Of a stretch of DNA of 45,737 nt, positions 17,823 through 26,061 are shown piece by piece. Origin of the DNA: Ruminococcus sp. (GTDB taxonomy: Bacteria > Bacillota > Clostridia > Oscillospirales > Ruminococcaceae). The notes beneath the pieces are model-generated. The model saw only the letters and a program-made list of their open reading frames with translations. It searched no databases and was not told the DNA's origin. The DNA lies in contig JAGCYM010000105.1 of NCBI GenBank assembly GCA_017960805.1, positions 1 through 45,737 on the forward strand, written 5' to 3'. The position numbers and the translations under genes were made by a program. Position 1 is the stretch's first letter; every line of letters starts with the position of its first letter.

Positions 17823-20597
17823 CTATTTCAGAAATGAAACGATATCATCATCTCCGCCTGTAGAAATATAGCTGTAATAACCAAGTATCCTTGAAGCATC
17901 TGATGAATCTATTTTCCCGTCAGAGTTAAGATCACCAGCTATGATCTGTTCACTGGAAAAGTTCTGATCCGAGTCAGTTGAAAGGCCTGCATACTCAGCG
18001 AGTACATCTGAAGCGTCAGAAGAGTCAACCTTTCCGTCTCCGTTCACATCACCCATAGTGTGAATGATATCTGGTATAAGATTAAGCGCGGCAGCAACGT
18101 CTGCAGAACTGAGTCTGCCGTCAAAGGAGAGATCAGACATATATGTGTATTCTTCTTTGCTGACTATGCTGCTGTAGATAGCAGAAACATCATTGAAGGT
18201 AATCTTAGAATCATTATCTATGTCTCCCATTACCTTTGAACAAGAAGGGAGCTTTGTAGGCTGGAAGCTGTGAAGTGCTGAAGGTGATTCTAATTTAAAA
18301 CCTTTTTTGGAGTCAGAAGTGATCTCGCTGTCGCCTCTTAGAAAACAGTTGTATGAAATCGCGTCTCCGTCGTCCCAGGTCGTATCAACATGGAACCAGT
18401 CGTCACCAAGCTTCACGAGATTCCAGGCATGAGCTTTAGTGCAAACATAGCAGCATTCAATACCGGCTTTATGGAGGAGAAGATTATATGCTCTGGAGTA
18501 TCCTTCGCATACAGCTACTCCATCCCAGAATATAGCGGAATCAACATGATTGCCGACAAAACCTTCATTGCCGTTGTCGTAGACCGTATTATTACAGATC
18601 CAGTCATGAATACTTCTTATCTTTTCCATATCAGACATGGAATCATCAATGATCTCAGCGACAATTTCGTTGACTCTGTTCATTGTAAATCTGTTCACAA
18701 ATCCGACTTCCTGAGCTGTCTGACAGTTCTTGAAAAAGTAATCCTTCAACTCGGGAGCTATTTCGGAACTGTTTTCAGATACGACTTCAATCCCGTTGAT
18801 ATAGAACAGATTATTGCAGCCGTTAAAGCATCTGCCTGATATATTCTGTGACAAGTTAAAATCAACTTCATTAAGTTTAGGACAGTTGCAGAATGCAAGT
18901 TCTGCGACATTGCACTTATCCCCGAAAACAACAGTTTCAAGTTCGGGGCATTCACTGAATGCATTTGCGGATATTTCAACTTCTCCATTGAAAACAAGTT
19001 TCTTCAGCTTCGAACATCCGCGGAAGGCGTCAGAATTGATGCTGACTTTTCCGTTTGGAAAAACAATTTCTTCTATTTTAGAGTTGCTGAAAGCACATGA
19101 ACCAATAGTGACTTCGTTTATATCCGGATCAAAGATTACTCGCTTAAGGTTTTCTGTGGCGTATACTCCGCCTTTGAAAAAGACTTTGTTACCGGCTCTG
19201 AAGGAAATTTCTTCAAGAGTTTCCGGCATTGATCCATGGCTGAAAGTGCAGTTTCCAGGAAGTTCTAGTCTGGTTATGGACGTTCCTGTGAAAGGAACAT
19301 CATCTCCTGAAGTACTTCCTATTGTCATTTCGTCCCCCTGAAAGATGACTTCTTTCAGATTTTTGCAATTATGAAAAGCGTGCTGGCATATCTGAGTTAC
19401 ATTTGGCGGAATAACTGCGGATGACAGTGAAGTACAGTCATTAAACTGCCAGTCGAGTACAGATATTGTCTCCGGGATCGTAACCTTTGTTACAGTGCTG
19501 CTTCCGAGTCGTGGAAATATTTTCATTCCATCTGCCAGTGCTACTTCTTCTACATAGTTGTTTTCTTCAAGAACAGGTCGTTTATAATCAAAATTGATCG
19601 CGTAATCTCCGACTTTATCTGGAATGGTAAGAGACTTTTCTGTTCCGATGTATTTAAGAAGGGAAATCTTCAGCTCTTTTTCCCTTTCCTTCTGAAAGTA
19701 CAGTATCCAGTCATTGACGCACTTTGTTCCATATTGAATATTTTTAGCGATCGTTGCGCTGGAATAGCTGTCCATGTATTTTTCGGGGATAATAACATTC
19801 GGGGAATCAGGGAATGCTGTTGCGGATACTATAAGCAGGTCATCGTGAAACGAAACATTATTAAGGAATGTGCAGCCCATGAAGCAATTGTCCGGGATAA
19901 ACATAATGCTTTTAGGTATGTTCAGTGATGTTACAGATGAGTTCGCAAAATCACAGGTGTCAATAGATTCAATCGTATCCGGTAGAGTGACTTTTCCGAT
20001 ATTATTGACGTTGCAGAATGCTCCTTCACCTTCTGTGTTAAGTAAAGTTACTGTGCATCCGGCTACTTTTTCAGGTATCTCAACATCAAGAAAGTTTTCA
20101 GATCTGCTGTTTATTTCAGGTGAATATGATATGTCTGGATCCTGTGTTGTGGCATGTTTCCACTGATAAACAGAAACCTCATTATCTGAACGTCTGTCTT
20201 CATTAAATGCATACACAAAATCTTTTGTATGAACGAAGGAAATATCGTTGTGAGCAAGAAAGTCATCATCGAATTGTGCGGTATTATCATTAATGAATAT
20301 TGAAGCATCATAGATGTGACAGTTATCAAAAGTTGTCTTTTCAAAATAAATTACCTTGTGATCGTCAAGCACAGTCGGAAGCGTGATCATCTCATCTGAA
20401 ATGTCATCAGCTTCAATATGACCAACAACTTTAGCTCCGCCATCGATCAGTTCATAGATCCAGCCATCACATTCGTATTGTGTATTATCAGAATAATCCT
20501 CCGCAACAGCGGCTGAATGATATGGTATAGTATTAGCTCCGCAGCCTATAGATATTGCTGCAGTAATAATGATTGACAAACTCTTTCTGAATAACAT
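17823..20597 (-). CDS. secreted LRR protein with transglutaminase-like domain and two dockerin modules
   Basis: 924 residues. Signal peptide at about 1-32. Leucine-rich repeats of the BspA/LRR_5 type from about 170 to 620, with repeated units such as IPKSIMFIPDNCFMGCTFL and IPETISVLDWQFNDCTSL. A transglutaminase-like cysteine protease fold lies at about 660-760, with a plausible triad: Cys in AVCEGYSRAYNLLL (about 696), His in AHAWNLVKL (about 723) and Asp in FHVDTTWDD (about 738). Two dockerin modules close the protein: a divergent one at about 788-848 (MGDIDNDSKITFNDVS) and a good one at about 848-917, with loops GDVNGDGKVDSSDAS and GDLNSDGKIDSSDAS. GAGAGGGAG precedes the ATG. The enzyme may act on peptides or crosslinks at the cell surface or in the cellulosome; that is inference. 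Confidence 0.85.
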   Translation of the reverse strand: MLFRKSLSIIITAAISIGCGANTIPYHSAAVAEDYSDNTQYECDGWIYELIDGGAKVVGHIEADDISDEMITLPTVLDDHKVIYFEKTTFDNCHIYDASIFINDNTAQFDDDFLAHNDISFVHTKDFVYAFNEDRRSDNEVSVYQWKHATTQDPDISYSPEINSRSENFLDVEIPEKVAGCTVTLLNTEGEGAFCNVNNIGKVTLPDTIESIDTCDFANSSVTSLNIPKSIMFIPDNCFMGCTFLNNVSFHDDLLIVSATAFPDSPNVIIPEKYMDSYSSATIAKNIQYGTKCVNDWILYFQKEREKELKISLLKYIGTEKSLTIPDKVGDYAINFDYKRPVLEENNYVEEVALADGMKIFPRLGSSTVTKVTIPETISVLDWQFNDCTSLSSAVIPPNVTQICQHAFHNCKNLKEVIFQGDEMTIGSTSGDDVPFTGTSITRLELPGNCTFSHGSMPETLEEISFRAGNKVFFKGGVYATENLKRVIFDPDINEVTIGSCAFSNSKIEEIVFPNGKVSINSDAFRGCSKLKKLVFNGEVEISANAFSECPELETVVFGDKCNVAELAFCNCPKLNEVDFNLSQNISGRCFNGCNNLFYINGIEVVSENSSEIAPELKDYFFKNCQTAQEVGFVNRFTMNRVNEIVAEIIDDSMSDMEKIRSIHDWICNNTVYDNGNEGFVGNHVDSAIFWDGVAVCEGYSRAYNLLLHKAGIECCYVCTKAHAWNLVKLGDDWFHVDTTWDDGDAISYNCFLRGDSEITSDSKKGFKLESPSALHSFQPTKLPSCSKVMGDIDNDSKITFNDVSAIYSSIVSKEEYTYMSDLSFDGRLSSADVAAALNLIPDIIHTMGDVNGDGKVDSSDASDVLAEYAGLSTDSDQNFSSEQIIAGDLNSDGKIDSSDASRILGYYSYISTGGDDDIVSFLK

Positions 20598-20795
20598 GCT
20601 GCAACTCCCTCTCAGTTCAGAAAAATGGCAGAAACGTCTAGTAGTCTAAGCCTTTCTCATAGTATTTCCATTATAACACTTTTTTTATTTTCTGGCGAGT
20701 CTTTTCTTTACATTTTTTGTTTTTTTCAAAAAAATGTTCCTAAAAACGTTAAGCCCATGAGGAAAGTATCAGGCTTGAAGGAAGAAGACATTACG

Positions 20796-20824
20796 TTGAC
20801 ACGATCCATTAACAGCGTTATAAT
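20796..20824 (+). promoter_or_regulatory. consensus sigma-A promoter, possibly antisense
   Basis: TTGACA (20796-20801), 17-bp spacer, TATAAT (20819-20824). The transcript would begin near 20831, meet the hairpin at 20875-20894, and if it reads through run antisense to the CoA-disulfide reductase gene. No plus-strand gene follows. Confidence 0.6.
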
Positions 20825-20874
20825 ATCATTGAAGACAGATCATATTTGTCAGATTGATCTGTTCATAATGAAAA

Positions 20875-20894
20875 GTGCCTCCCGAAGGAGGCAC
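20875..20894 (-). terminator. rho-independent terminator of the CoA-disulfide reductase gene
   Basis: GTGCCTCC and GGAGGCAC form a perfect 8-bp stem with a tetraloop. On the minus strand it is followed by TTTTCATT, 12 bases beyond the stop. Confidence 0.75.
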
Positions 20895-20905
20895 GGCGTG
20901 ATAAT

Positions 20906-22576
20906 CTATTTGCATTCAGTGCAGATATACTCAGGAACTGTCCGATCATTGATAACCGATTCATATAATCTCCATCCGCCTGCAAGATTGTAGCAGTCGT
21001 AACCGTTTCCGTTCAGAATACGGCATGCTATATAGCTTCGCAGTCCGCTGTGGCAATGAACATATACGGGCTTGTCCTTTGGCAGTTTGTCAATGTTGTC
21101 ACGCAGTGTATCAAGGGGAATATTATAGAATCCGTCTATCATTCCTCTGGCAATCTCAGTCTTGGTTCTGACATCAAGAAGCGTAACGCTTCCGTCTCTT
21201 GGCAGGCTTTCTACATCGTTCCAGAAAAACTGTTTTACTGTTCCGTTTATTACGTTTTCAGCTACAAATCCTGACATATTCACCGGATCTTTTGCGCTTC
21301 CGAAAGGAGGAGCATAGCAGAGTTCAAGATCTTTCAGATCAGTGACCTTAGCTCTGAAACGGATTGCGGACGCAAGCACATCCATACGCTTGTCCACTCC
21401 GTCAAATCCGACTACCTGAGCACCGATAAGCTTATGAGTCTTCTTATCCCACAGAACTTTGACGGACATGTTCGTTGCATTGGGATAATATGATGCGTGA
21501 GAAGCTGAATAGGTATAGGTTTTGTCATAATCTATTCCTTCAGCAGCGGCTCGCTTCTCATTAAGTCCCGTAGTCGCAACAGTCATATCAAACAGTTTCA
21601 GTATGGCTGACCCCTGAGTACCCGTATATTCTGAGGGAATGCCGGCGATATTGTCAGCTGCTATTCGTCCCTGTTTGTTGGCAGGACCTGCAAGTGGAAT
21701 GAATGAAGCAGAACCTGTTATGAAGTCGCTGACTTCAACAGCGTCACCTACAGCATAGATGTCAGGATAGTTTGTCTGCATTTTCCTGTTCACGATTATA
21801 CTTCCACGTGAGTTAAGGGCAATGCCGCAATTCTTTGCAAGAGAAGTCTCAGGACGGACACCTACTGACATTATGACCATATCAGCTTCGATACTGCCGT
21901 TCTGCAGAATGACTTCCTTATCAGTTATCCCAGTGATCCCATTGTTAAGGAAAAGCCGAATTCCTTTGTTTCTGATATATCGGTGAACGTCGGCAGCCAT
22001 GTCTGCGTCAAGAGGTGCGATAAGGTGATCAGCCAGCTCGACAATAGATACTTCAAGGCCAGCGTTTACGATGCTTTCTGCCATTTCCACCCCGATATAT
22101 CCGCCACCGACAATTATTGCTTTCTTGGGGTGACTGCTGTCGATGAAGTTCTTGATCTTCATCGTGTCAGGTATATTCCGAAGCGTGAATACATGTGGGA
22201 GATCAATACCACTGATATTCGGACGAATCGGTTCAGCGCCGGGAGAGAGTATCAGCTTGTCGAAGGATTCCTCGTATTCCTCACCTGTATCGACATTCCG
22301 TACTGTAACTGTATGAATATCAGGAGATATTTTTACAGCTTCGCTCTTTACACGCACATCGATATTGAAGCGTTTGCGGAAGCTTTCAGGTGTCTGCAGC
22401 GTCAGCATATTTCTGTCATTTATCTCACCGCCGATAAAGTATGGCAGACCGCAGTTTGCAAATGAGATATAGCCACCGCGTTCCAGGATAATTATCTCAT
22501 CATTTTCCTTTAAACGGCGCAGTCTTGCGGCTGCGGAAGCTCCGCCTGCAACGCCGCCGATAATAATTGTTTTCAT
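20906..22576 (-). CDS. CoA-disulfide reductase with C-terminal rhodanese domain
   Basis: A 556-residue flavoprotein. The N-terminal Rossmann motif IIIGGVAGGASAAARLRRL binds FAD. The single active-site Cys C42 in SFANCGLPYFIGG is the hallmark of CoA-disulfide/persulfide reductases. IIVGGGYIGVEMAE binds NAD(P)H and YAVGDAVEV closes the FAD site. The last ~100 residues are a rhodanese domain, LLDVRTKTEIARG and active loop CHSGLRS, as in CoADR-RHD enzymes that reduce CoA disulfide or persulfides. I start at 22576, with GGAGG just upstream; a longer reading frame would run back through the divergent regulator. Neighbouring regulator, thioredoxin and iron-sulfur proteins support a thiol/sulfur redox role. 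Confidence 0.92.
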   Translation of the reverse strand: MKTIIIGGVAGGASAAARLRRLKENDEIIILERGGYISFANCGLPYFIGGEINDRNMLTLQTPESFRKRFNIDVRVKSEAVKISPDIHTVTVRNVDTGEEYEESFDKLILSPGAEPIRPNISGIDLPHVFTLRNIPDTMKIKNFIDSSHPKKAIIVGGGYIGVEMAESIVNAGLEVSIVELADHLIAPLDADMAADVHRYIRNKGIRLFLNNGITGITDKEVILQNGSIEADMVIMSVGVRPETSLAKNCGIALNSRGSIIVNRKMQTNYPDIYAVGDAVEVSDFITGSASFIPLAGPANKQGRIAADNIAGIPSEYTGTQGSAILKLFDMTVATTGLNEKRAAAEGIDYDKTYTYSASHASYYPNATNMSVKVLWDKKTHKLIGAQVVGFDGVDKRMDVLASAIRFRAKVTDLKDLELCYAPPFGSAKDPVNMSGFVAENVINGTVKQFFWNDVESLPRDGSVTLLDVRTKTEIARGMIDGFYNIPLDTLRDNIDKLPKDKPVYVHCHSGLRSYIACRILNGNGYDCYNLAGGWRLYESVINDRTVPEYICTECK

Positions 22577-22601
22577 TTTTCTACCTCCGAAAGGAAATAT
22601 T

Positions 22602-23264
22602 ATGTTTGAAGAAATATATAGTGGATTATTCCCGTTCTGGGACAAAATAACCGATGATGACCGTACTTTTATATGTGATAATTCATCTGTGCATAAATAT
22701 GAAAAAGGTACAAACCTGCATAACGGCAGCGAATGCTCCGGAGTAATATTCGTACTCAGCGGTAGTCTCCGTGTGTATATAATGTCAGAGGACGGAAAGG
22801 ACGTGACCCTGTATCGTCTGCATAAGGGGGATATGTGCATGCTTTCCGCCTCCTGCGTTCTGCAGTCCATAACATTTGAAGTTGTCATAGATGCTGAGGA
22901 GGACAGTGAATGCTGCATCATCAGCGGTCACGCCTTCAAGCAGGTCTCGGAGCGCAATCCAGAGATCAGAATATTCTCACTTGAAACTGCTGTCTCACGT
23001 TTTTCTGATGTAATGTGGGTAATGCAGCAGATATTGTTTATGAGCCTTGACAAGCGCCTTGCGATATTTCTTCACGATGAGTCTCTGCGTATGGACTCGG
23101 ATAATATCCAGCTTACGCAGGAGCAGATAGCGAAGTACATCGGCTCGGCACGTGAAGTCGTGTCACGAATGCTGAAATACTTCGCTAACGAGGGTATTGT
23201 TGAGGTATCACGCAAAGGTGTTAAGATACTTGATAAGAAGCGGCTGCGTGAATTAACCCTTTAA
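22602..23264 (+). CDS. Crp/Fnr-family transcription regulator
   Basis: 220 residues: a cyclic-nucleotide-binding-type beta barrel (about 15-120), a dimer helix, and a winged HTH in LTQEQIAKYIGSAREVVSRMLKYF. The recognition helix SAREVVSRML keeps the R-E-x-x-x-R pattern with which E. coli Crp reads GTGA. Six Cys lie in the sensor half (25, 45, 79, 85, 104, 105), including MCMLSASC, so thiol or iron-sulfur sensing is possible; the ligand is unknown. GAAAGGAAAT precedes the ATG. Its start lies only 25 bp from the divergent CoA-disulfide reductase start, and its 3' end overlaps the convergent thioredoxin gene by 12 bases. It is the natural candidate for binding the TGTGAC-N3-GTCACA sites at 23622 and 24441. 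Confidence 0.9.
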   Translation: MFEEIYSGLFPFWDKITDDDRTFICDNSSVHKYEKGTNLHNGSECSGVIFVLSGSLRVYIMSEDGKDVTLYRLHKGDMCMLSASCVLQSITFEVVIDAEEDSECCIISGHAFKQVSERNPEIRIFSLETAVSRFSDVMWVMQQILFMSLDKRLAIFLHDESLRMDSDNIQLTQEQIAKYIGSAREVVSRMLKYFANEGIVEVSRKGVKILDKKRLRELTL

Positions 23265-23561
23265 CATATTTAGTATATCTGTTTTCGGACGGAATCCGAC
23301 AGCGTGTGCTGTTACTTTGCCACCTTTCATAACTGCGAGCATCGGGATGCTTGAAACGCCGAACGCAGCTGCAAGCTCAGGCTGAGCATCTACATTTATC
23401 TTGCCTACTGTGAACTCGCTGTGTTCTTCTGCTATCTCGTCAACGAGAGGGGAGACCATTCTGCAAGGTCCGCACCAGTCTGCGTAGAAGTCCAGAAGGA
23501 CCGGCTTTTCACTTGCTCTTACCTCTGCGAAATTTTCCTTTGTAACCTTTATAACTGCCAT
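23253..23561 (-). CDS. trxA: thioredoxin
   Basis: 102 residues with the canonical active site FYADWCGPCRMVSP at about 27-40 and the cis-Pro loop SSIPMLAV. It is reduced by thioredoxin reductase or a flavoprotein partner and in turn reduces protein disulfides. ATG 23561 has AAAGGAAG seven bases upstream. It has its own promoter with a Crp/Fnr-type site (23595-23636) lying inside the end of the upstream iron-sulfur membrane protein gene. Confidence 0.93.
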   Translation of the reverse strand: MAVIKVTKENFAEVRASEKPVLLDFYADWCGPCRMVSPLVDEIAEEHSEFTVGKINVDAQPELAAAFGVSSIPMLAVMKGGKVTAHAVGFRPKTDILNMLKG

Positions 23562-23594
23562 ATTGATACTTCCTTTCTGTTTTATTGTATCTTT

Positions 23595-23636
23595 ATTATA
23601 CTTCATTATTCAGTGATTGTCTGTGACTTTGTCACG
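23595..23636 (-). promoter_or_regulatory. Crp/Fnr-type activator site and -10 box of the thioredoxin gene
   Basis: The palindrome at 23622-23636 reads, on the minus strand, CGTGACAAAGTCACA. Exactly 21 bp later comes TATAAT (complement of 23595-23600), with no good -35. This puts the site centre about 41 bases before the expected start, the position of a class II activator. The palindrome also encodes the VTKSQ end of the upstream protein. Confidence 0.75.
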
Positions 23637-24205
23637 TTTCTGGCTCTGCATATTAGCTGAGTCATTGTGCCCATAGGACAATAAACGCACCATGAACGGG
23701 GCTTGAACAGAATCATTGTAAAAAAGCCGAGTATAGTCGATGTCAGCATGATACTGTAGAATCCGAATGCGAACTGAGCGACTCCGTCAGAGAACAGAGT
23801 TCCGTGATACGCCCAGTGCCATGGCACTTTGAATGTCCATAGCAGTTTTATCGCCTGTCCGAGGGGACGTTCTCCTGCGAAAACAAGATATGTGTTCCAG
23901 AGCATTATAAAGAACATTGTAAAGAAGAATATAAGGAATCCGTAGCGGAAGAATTTTGACTTCATCCATTTAGGCATATCCTTTTTCCTTGATAAACCGA
24001 AATGCCCTCCGAGCATTGAGAATAGTTGCCCACGGCCGCAGAATTTGTTGCAGTATGCTTTATTGCCCAATCCTATAGATATGACAAGCGGAACAATGAA
24101 GCAGATCATTCCAAGCCAGGCAAACATGATATTGACGAAGCCAAGAATAAGATAAGTCAGAGAGAATAACCATAGATAATCGTACCATTTTTTCTTAGTT
24201 TTCAT
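23606..24205 (-). CDS. NapH-like 4Fe-4S membrane protein
   Basis: 199 residues with four or five transmembrane segments (about 10-30, 32-50, 85-105, 135-165) and Cys motifs on one side: YCNKFCGRGQLF after the second helix and WCVYCPMGTMTQLIC near the C-terminus. This is the pattern of NapH/RdxA-like quinol or ferredoxin-linked electron carriers. Start at 24205, supported by GGAGG nine bases upstream; it overlaps the end of the ferredoxin gene by 11 bases, so the two are coupled. It probably moves electrons between the membrane and the ferredoxin; the partner reductase is not in the window. Confidence 0.82.
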   Translation of the reverse strand: MKTKKKWYDYLWLFSLTYLILGFVNIMFAWLGMICFIVPLVISIGLGNKAYCNKFCGRGQLFSMLGGHFGLSRKKDMPKWMKSKFFRYGFLIFFFTMFFIMLWNTYLVFAGERPLGQAIKLLWTFKVPWHWAYHGTLFSDGVAQFAFGFYSIMLTSTILGFFTMILFKPRSWCVYCPMGTMTQLICRARNVTKSQTITE

Positions 24206-24395
24206 TGCTTCGATCCTCCAGTGCAATAACGCTTGCAGGGCATTCCCCGGTGCATTTTCCGCATCCTACGCAGAGTAGTTCATCAATAACTGCGTATATG
24301 CCATGTGGTACACTAATAGCCGCTTTAGGACAGACTTTTATACAGCATCCGCATGCTACGCAAAGATTGGTATCAAGTACCGCTTTTCGTTTCAT
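24195..24395 (-). CDS. 2[4Fe-4S] ferredoxin
   Basis: 66 residues with two CX2CX2CX3CP clusters: CVACGCCIKVCP and CVGCGKCTGECP. A small soluble electron carrier. ATG 24395 follows GGAGGCG. It is the first gene of a two-gene operon with the NapH-like protein and is preceded by a Crp/Fnr-type site and -10 box. Confidence 0.93.
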   Translation of the reverse strand: MKRKAVLDTNLCVACGCCIKVCPKAAISVPHGIYAVIDELLCVGCGKCTGECPASVIALEDRSNEN

Positions 24396-24413
24396 ATCAT
24401 CGCCTCCAATTGT

Positions 24414-24455
24414 ATTATATATAATTGTCAGGCTTAATTCTGTGACAAAGTCACA
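24414..24455 (-). promoter_or_regulatory. Crp/Fnr-type activator site and -10 box of the ferredoxin operon
   Basis: A perfect palindrome TGTGACAAAGTCACA at 24441-24455, 21 bp, then TATAAT on the minus strand (complement of 24414-24419). The spacing is identical to the thioredoxin promoter. The half-sites TGTGA/TCACA are 5 bp apart, one fewer than in the E. coli Crp site. Confidence 0.8.
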
Positions 24456-24511
24456 TTTGATATTAGGAATATATAACATCAAAAATAACTGATAATTGAA
24501 AAGAGGAAAAA

Positions 24512-25060
24512 ATGTTATACATAAAACCCGCTAATTATGAAGACATAGAAAAGGAATGGATGTTTCAGAGAAGGATACCTTCTGATGAAAACGGGTTCCT
24601 CAATGATTATTATGATATATCCCGTGAGGATTTTGATACAGCTCTTGAGACAATGATAGCTCAGTCAGAAGGAGAAATGCTTCCGGAGGGATATGTGCCG
24701 CAGACGATCTACTATCTCTGGGACGATGATGCCATAGTCGGAACTTTTCATTTCAGGCAATATCTCTGTCAGTCGCTTATTGAGGGAGCAGGACACATTG
24801 GCTATTATATAGCGCCTGAATACCGTGGCAAAGGCTATGCCTCCCAGGGGCTGAAACTGCTGATCGATGATATAAAAGATGCCGTGCTGGAAGATGAGAT
24901 ATATCTGAGAGTTAACAGAGATAATCCTTCATCATTAAAAGTGATGCTTAATAACGGAGGATATATCCATCACCAGGATGAAACAAAAATCTATGTAAGA
25001 ATCAGAAAATATGATGATCTCTTATTCAGGAAAATCTCGGAAAACGAACAGGAGAAATAG
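24512..25060 (+). CDS. GNAT-family N-acetyltransferase
   Basis: 182 residues of the GNAT fold. The acetyl-CoA loop is IGYYIAPEYRGKGYASQGL near residues 96-115, followed by the motif B-like LRVNRDNPSSLKVMLNNGG, in which an Asn precedes the helix as in RimJ/RimL-type enzymes. It transfers acetyl groups to an unknown amine. AAAGAGGAAAAA precedes the ATG. The stop is immediately followed by the ATG of the PhzF gene, so the two form an operon. Confidence 0.88.
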   Translation: MLYIKPANYEDIEKEWMFQRRIPSDENGFLNDYYDISREDFDTALETMIAQSEGEMLPEGYVPQTIYYLWDDDAIVGTFHFRQYLCQSLIEGAGHIGYYIAPEYRGKGYASQGLKLLIDDIKDAVLEDEIYLRVNRDNPSSLKVMLNNGGYIHHQDETKIYVRIRKYDDLLFRKISENEQEK

Positions 25061-25837
25061 ATGAAACAGTACATTGTTGACGCTTTTACAGATAGAGTTT
25101 TCTCAGGAAATCCCGCTGCTGTATGTGTTATTGACAGCTTTCCTGATGAGACTATTATGCAGAATATAGCGAGTGAGAATAATCTGTCTGAGACTGCATT
25201 CGTAGTAAAAGAGAACAGCCGATATAAGATACGCTGGTTTACTCCGGGGAAGGAGATAGACTTCTGCGGACATGCAACGCTTGCTGCCGCTTTTGTTCTT
25301 TTCAACTACTATAATCAGGATTCAGATACACTTTACTTCTGCTGTCAGATTGGCGAGTTCGAGGTTCAAAAGCGAGATGAGCTGATAAGAATGGAGTTCC
25401 CCGCATATAAGCTGGATCATATAGAGATAACTGACAGTATGATAGACGCTCTCGGAACTATACCTCTCGCGGCATACAAAGACCGTGACATATTGTTCAT
25501 CCTCAGAGATGAAGATGAGGTCCGTGACCTGCAGCCTGATTTGGAGCTTATCTCCAAGCTGGACGGAGCATGTGTAGCTGTTACTGCTAAAGGAAAGGAA
25601 TATGACTGCGTTTCACGTGTATTCGCTCCAAGGTATGGTATGAACGAAGATCCGGTAACCGGTTCAACTCACTGCATGATAGCGCCATACTGGTGTAAAC
25701 GGCTGAACAAACATGATATTACAGCTTTTCAGGCCTCTAAACGCAAAGGTGTATTGCTTTGTGAATGTTCTGGTGATAAGGTGACAGTATCCGGCAAAGC
25801 AGTACTCTTCTCGGTTAATAGCATTGTTGGATTATGA
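25061..25837 (+). CDS. PhzF-family epimerase/isomerase-like protein
   Basis: 258 residues of the PhzF fold (diaminopimelate-epimerase-like). The N-terminal FTDRVFSGNPAAV, the catalytic Glu in NNLSETAFV (E44), FCGHATLAAAF and NEDPVTGSTHCMIAPYW are all present. The family catalyses proton shifts on small amino-acid-like substrates, but most non-phenazine members have no known substrate. It is translated right after the GNAT gene (start next to its stop), and a terminator follows. Confidence 0.9.
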   Translation: MKQYIVDAFTDRVFSGNPAAVCVIDSFPDETIMQNIASENNLSETAFVVKENSRYKIRWFTPGKEIDFCGHATLAAAFVLFNYYNQDSDTLYFCCQIGEFEVQKRDELIRMEFPAYKLDHIEITDSMIDALGTIPLAAYKDRDILFILRDEDEVRDLQPDLELISKLDGACVAVTAKGKEYDCVSRVFAPRYGMNEDPVTGSTHCMIAPYWCKRLNKHDITAFQASKRKGVLLCECSGDKVTVSGKAVLFSVNSIVGL

Positions 25838-25847
25838 TTTTTTCATG

Positions 25848-25871
25848 CGCCGCCTTCGGGCGGCGATTTTT
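25848..25871 (+). terminator. rho-independent terminator of the GNAT-PhzF operon
   Basis: Seven-bp GC stem CGCCGCC/GGCGGCG with TTCG loop, followed by ATTTTTG. Confidence 0.9.
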
Positions 25872-25991
25872 GTATTGCGCAAATATATAATGATATACCT
25901 GGAGTCTTTCACACTTTTTTGTCTGTCAGCTTAAAGAACAAATAATTTGAATTAAGAAAATATGAATACACTGTAAAATACGATAATAATA

Positions 25992-26020
25992 TTGATTTTT
26001 GACGCAAAATAGTGTATAAT
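25992..26020 (+). promoter_or_regulatory. sigma-A promoter of the GGDEF/EAL gene
   Basis: TTGATT (25992-25997), 17-bp spacer, TATAAT (26015-26020). Confidence 0.7.
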
Positions 26021-26061
26021 GTTGACAGAAAATGCACGCCTTTTTGTCTGGAGTGATGATT

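Larger units (their letters stand above)
20598..20905. other. intergenic region with minus-strand -10 box and an outward plus-strand promoter
   Basis: On the minus strand TATAAT (complement of 20670-20675) lies about 70 bases before the LRR gene, with a poor -35. On the plus strand a full-consensus promoter is at 20796-20824 and points at the 3' end of the neighbouring minus-strand gene. No gene was recognised here. Confidence 0.55.

Noticed and set aside
22577-22921. 115-residue N-terminal extension of the CoA-disulfide reductase
   Set aside because: It is antisense to the Crp/Fnr gene, and the protein's FAD motif begins at the internal ATG 22576, which has GGAGG upstream.
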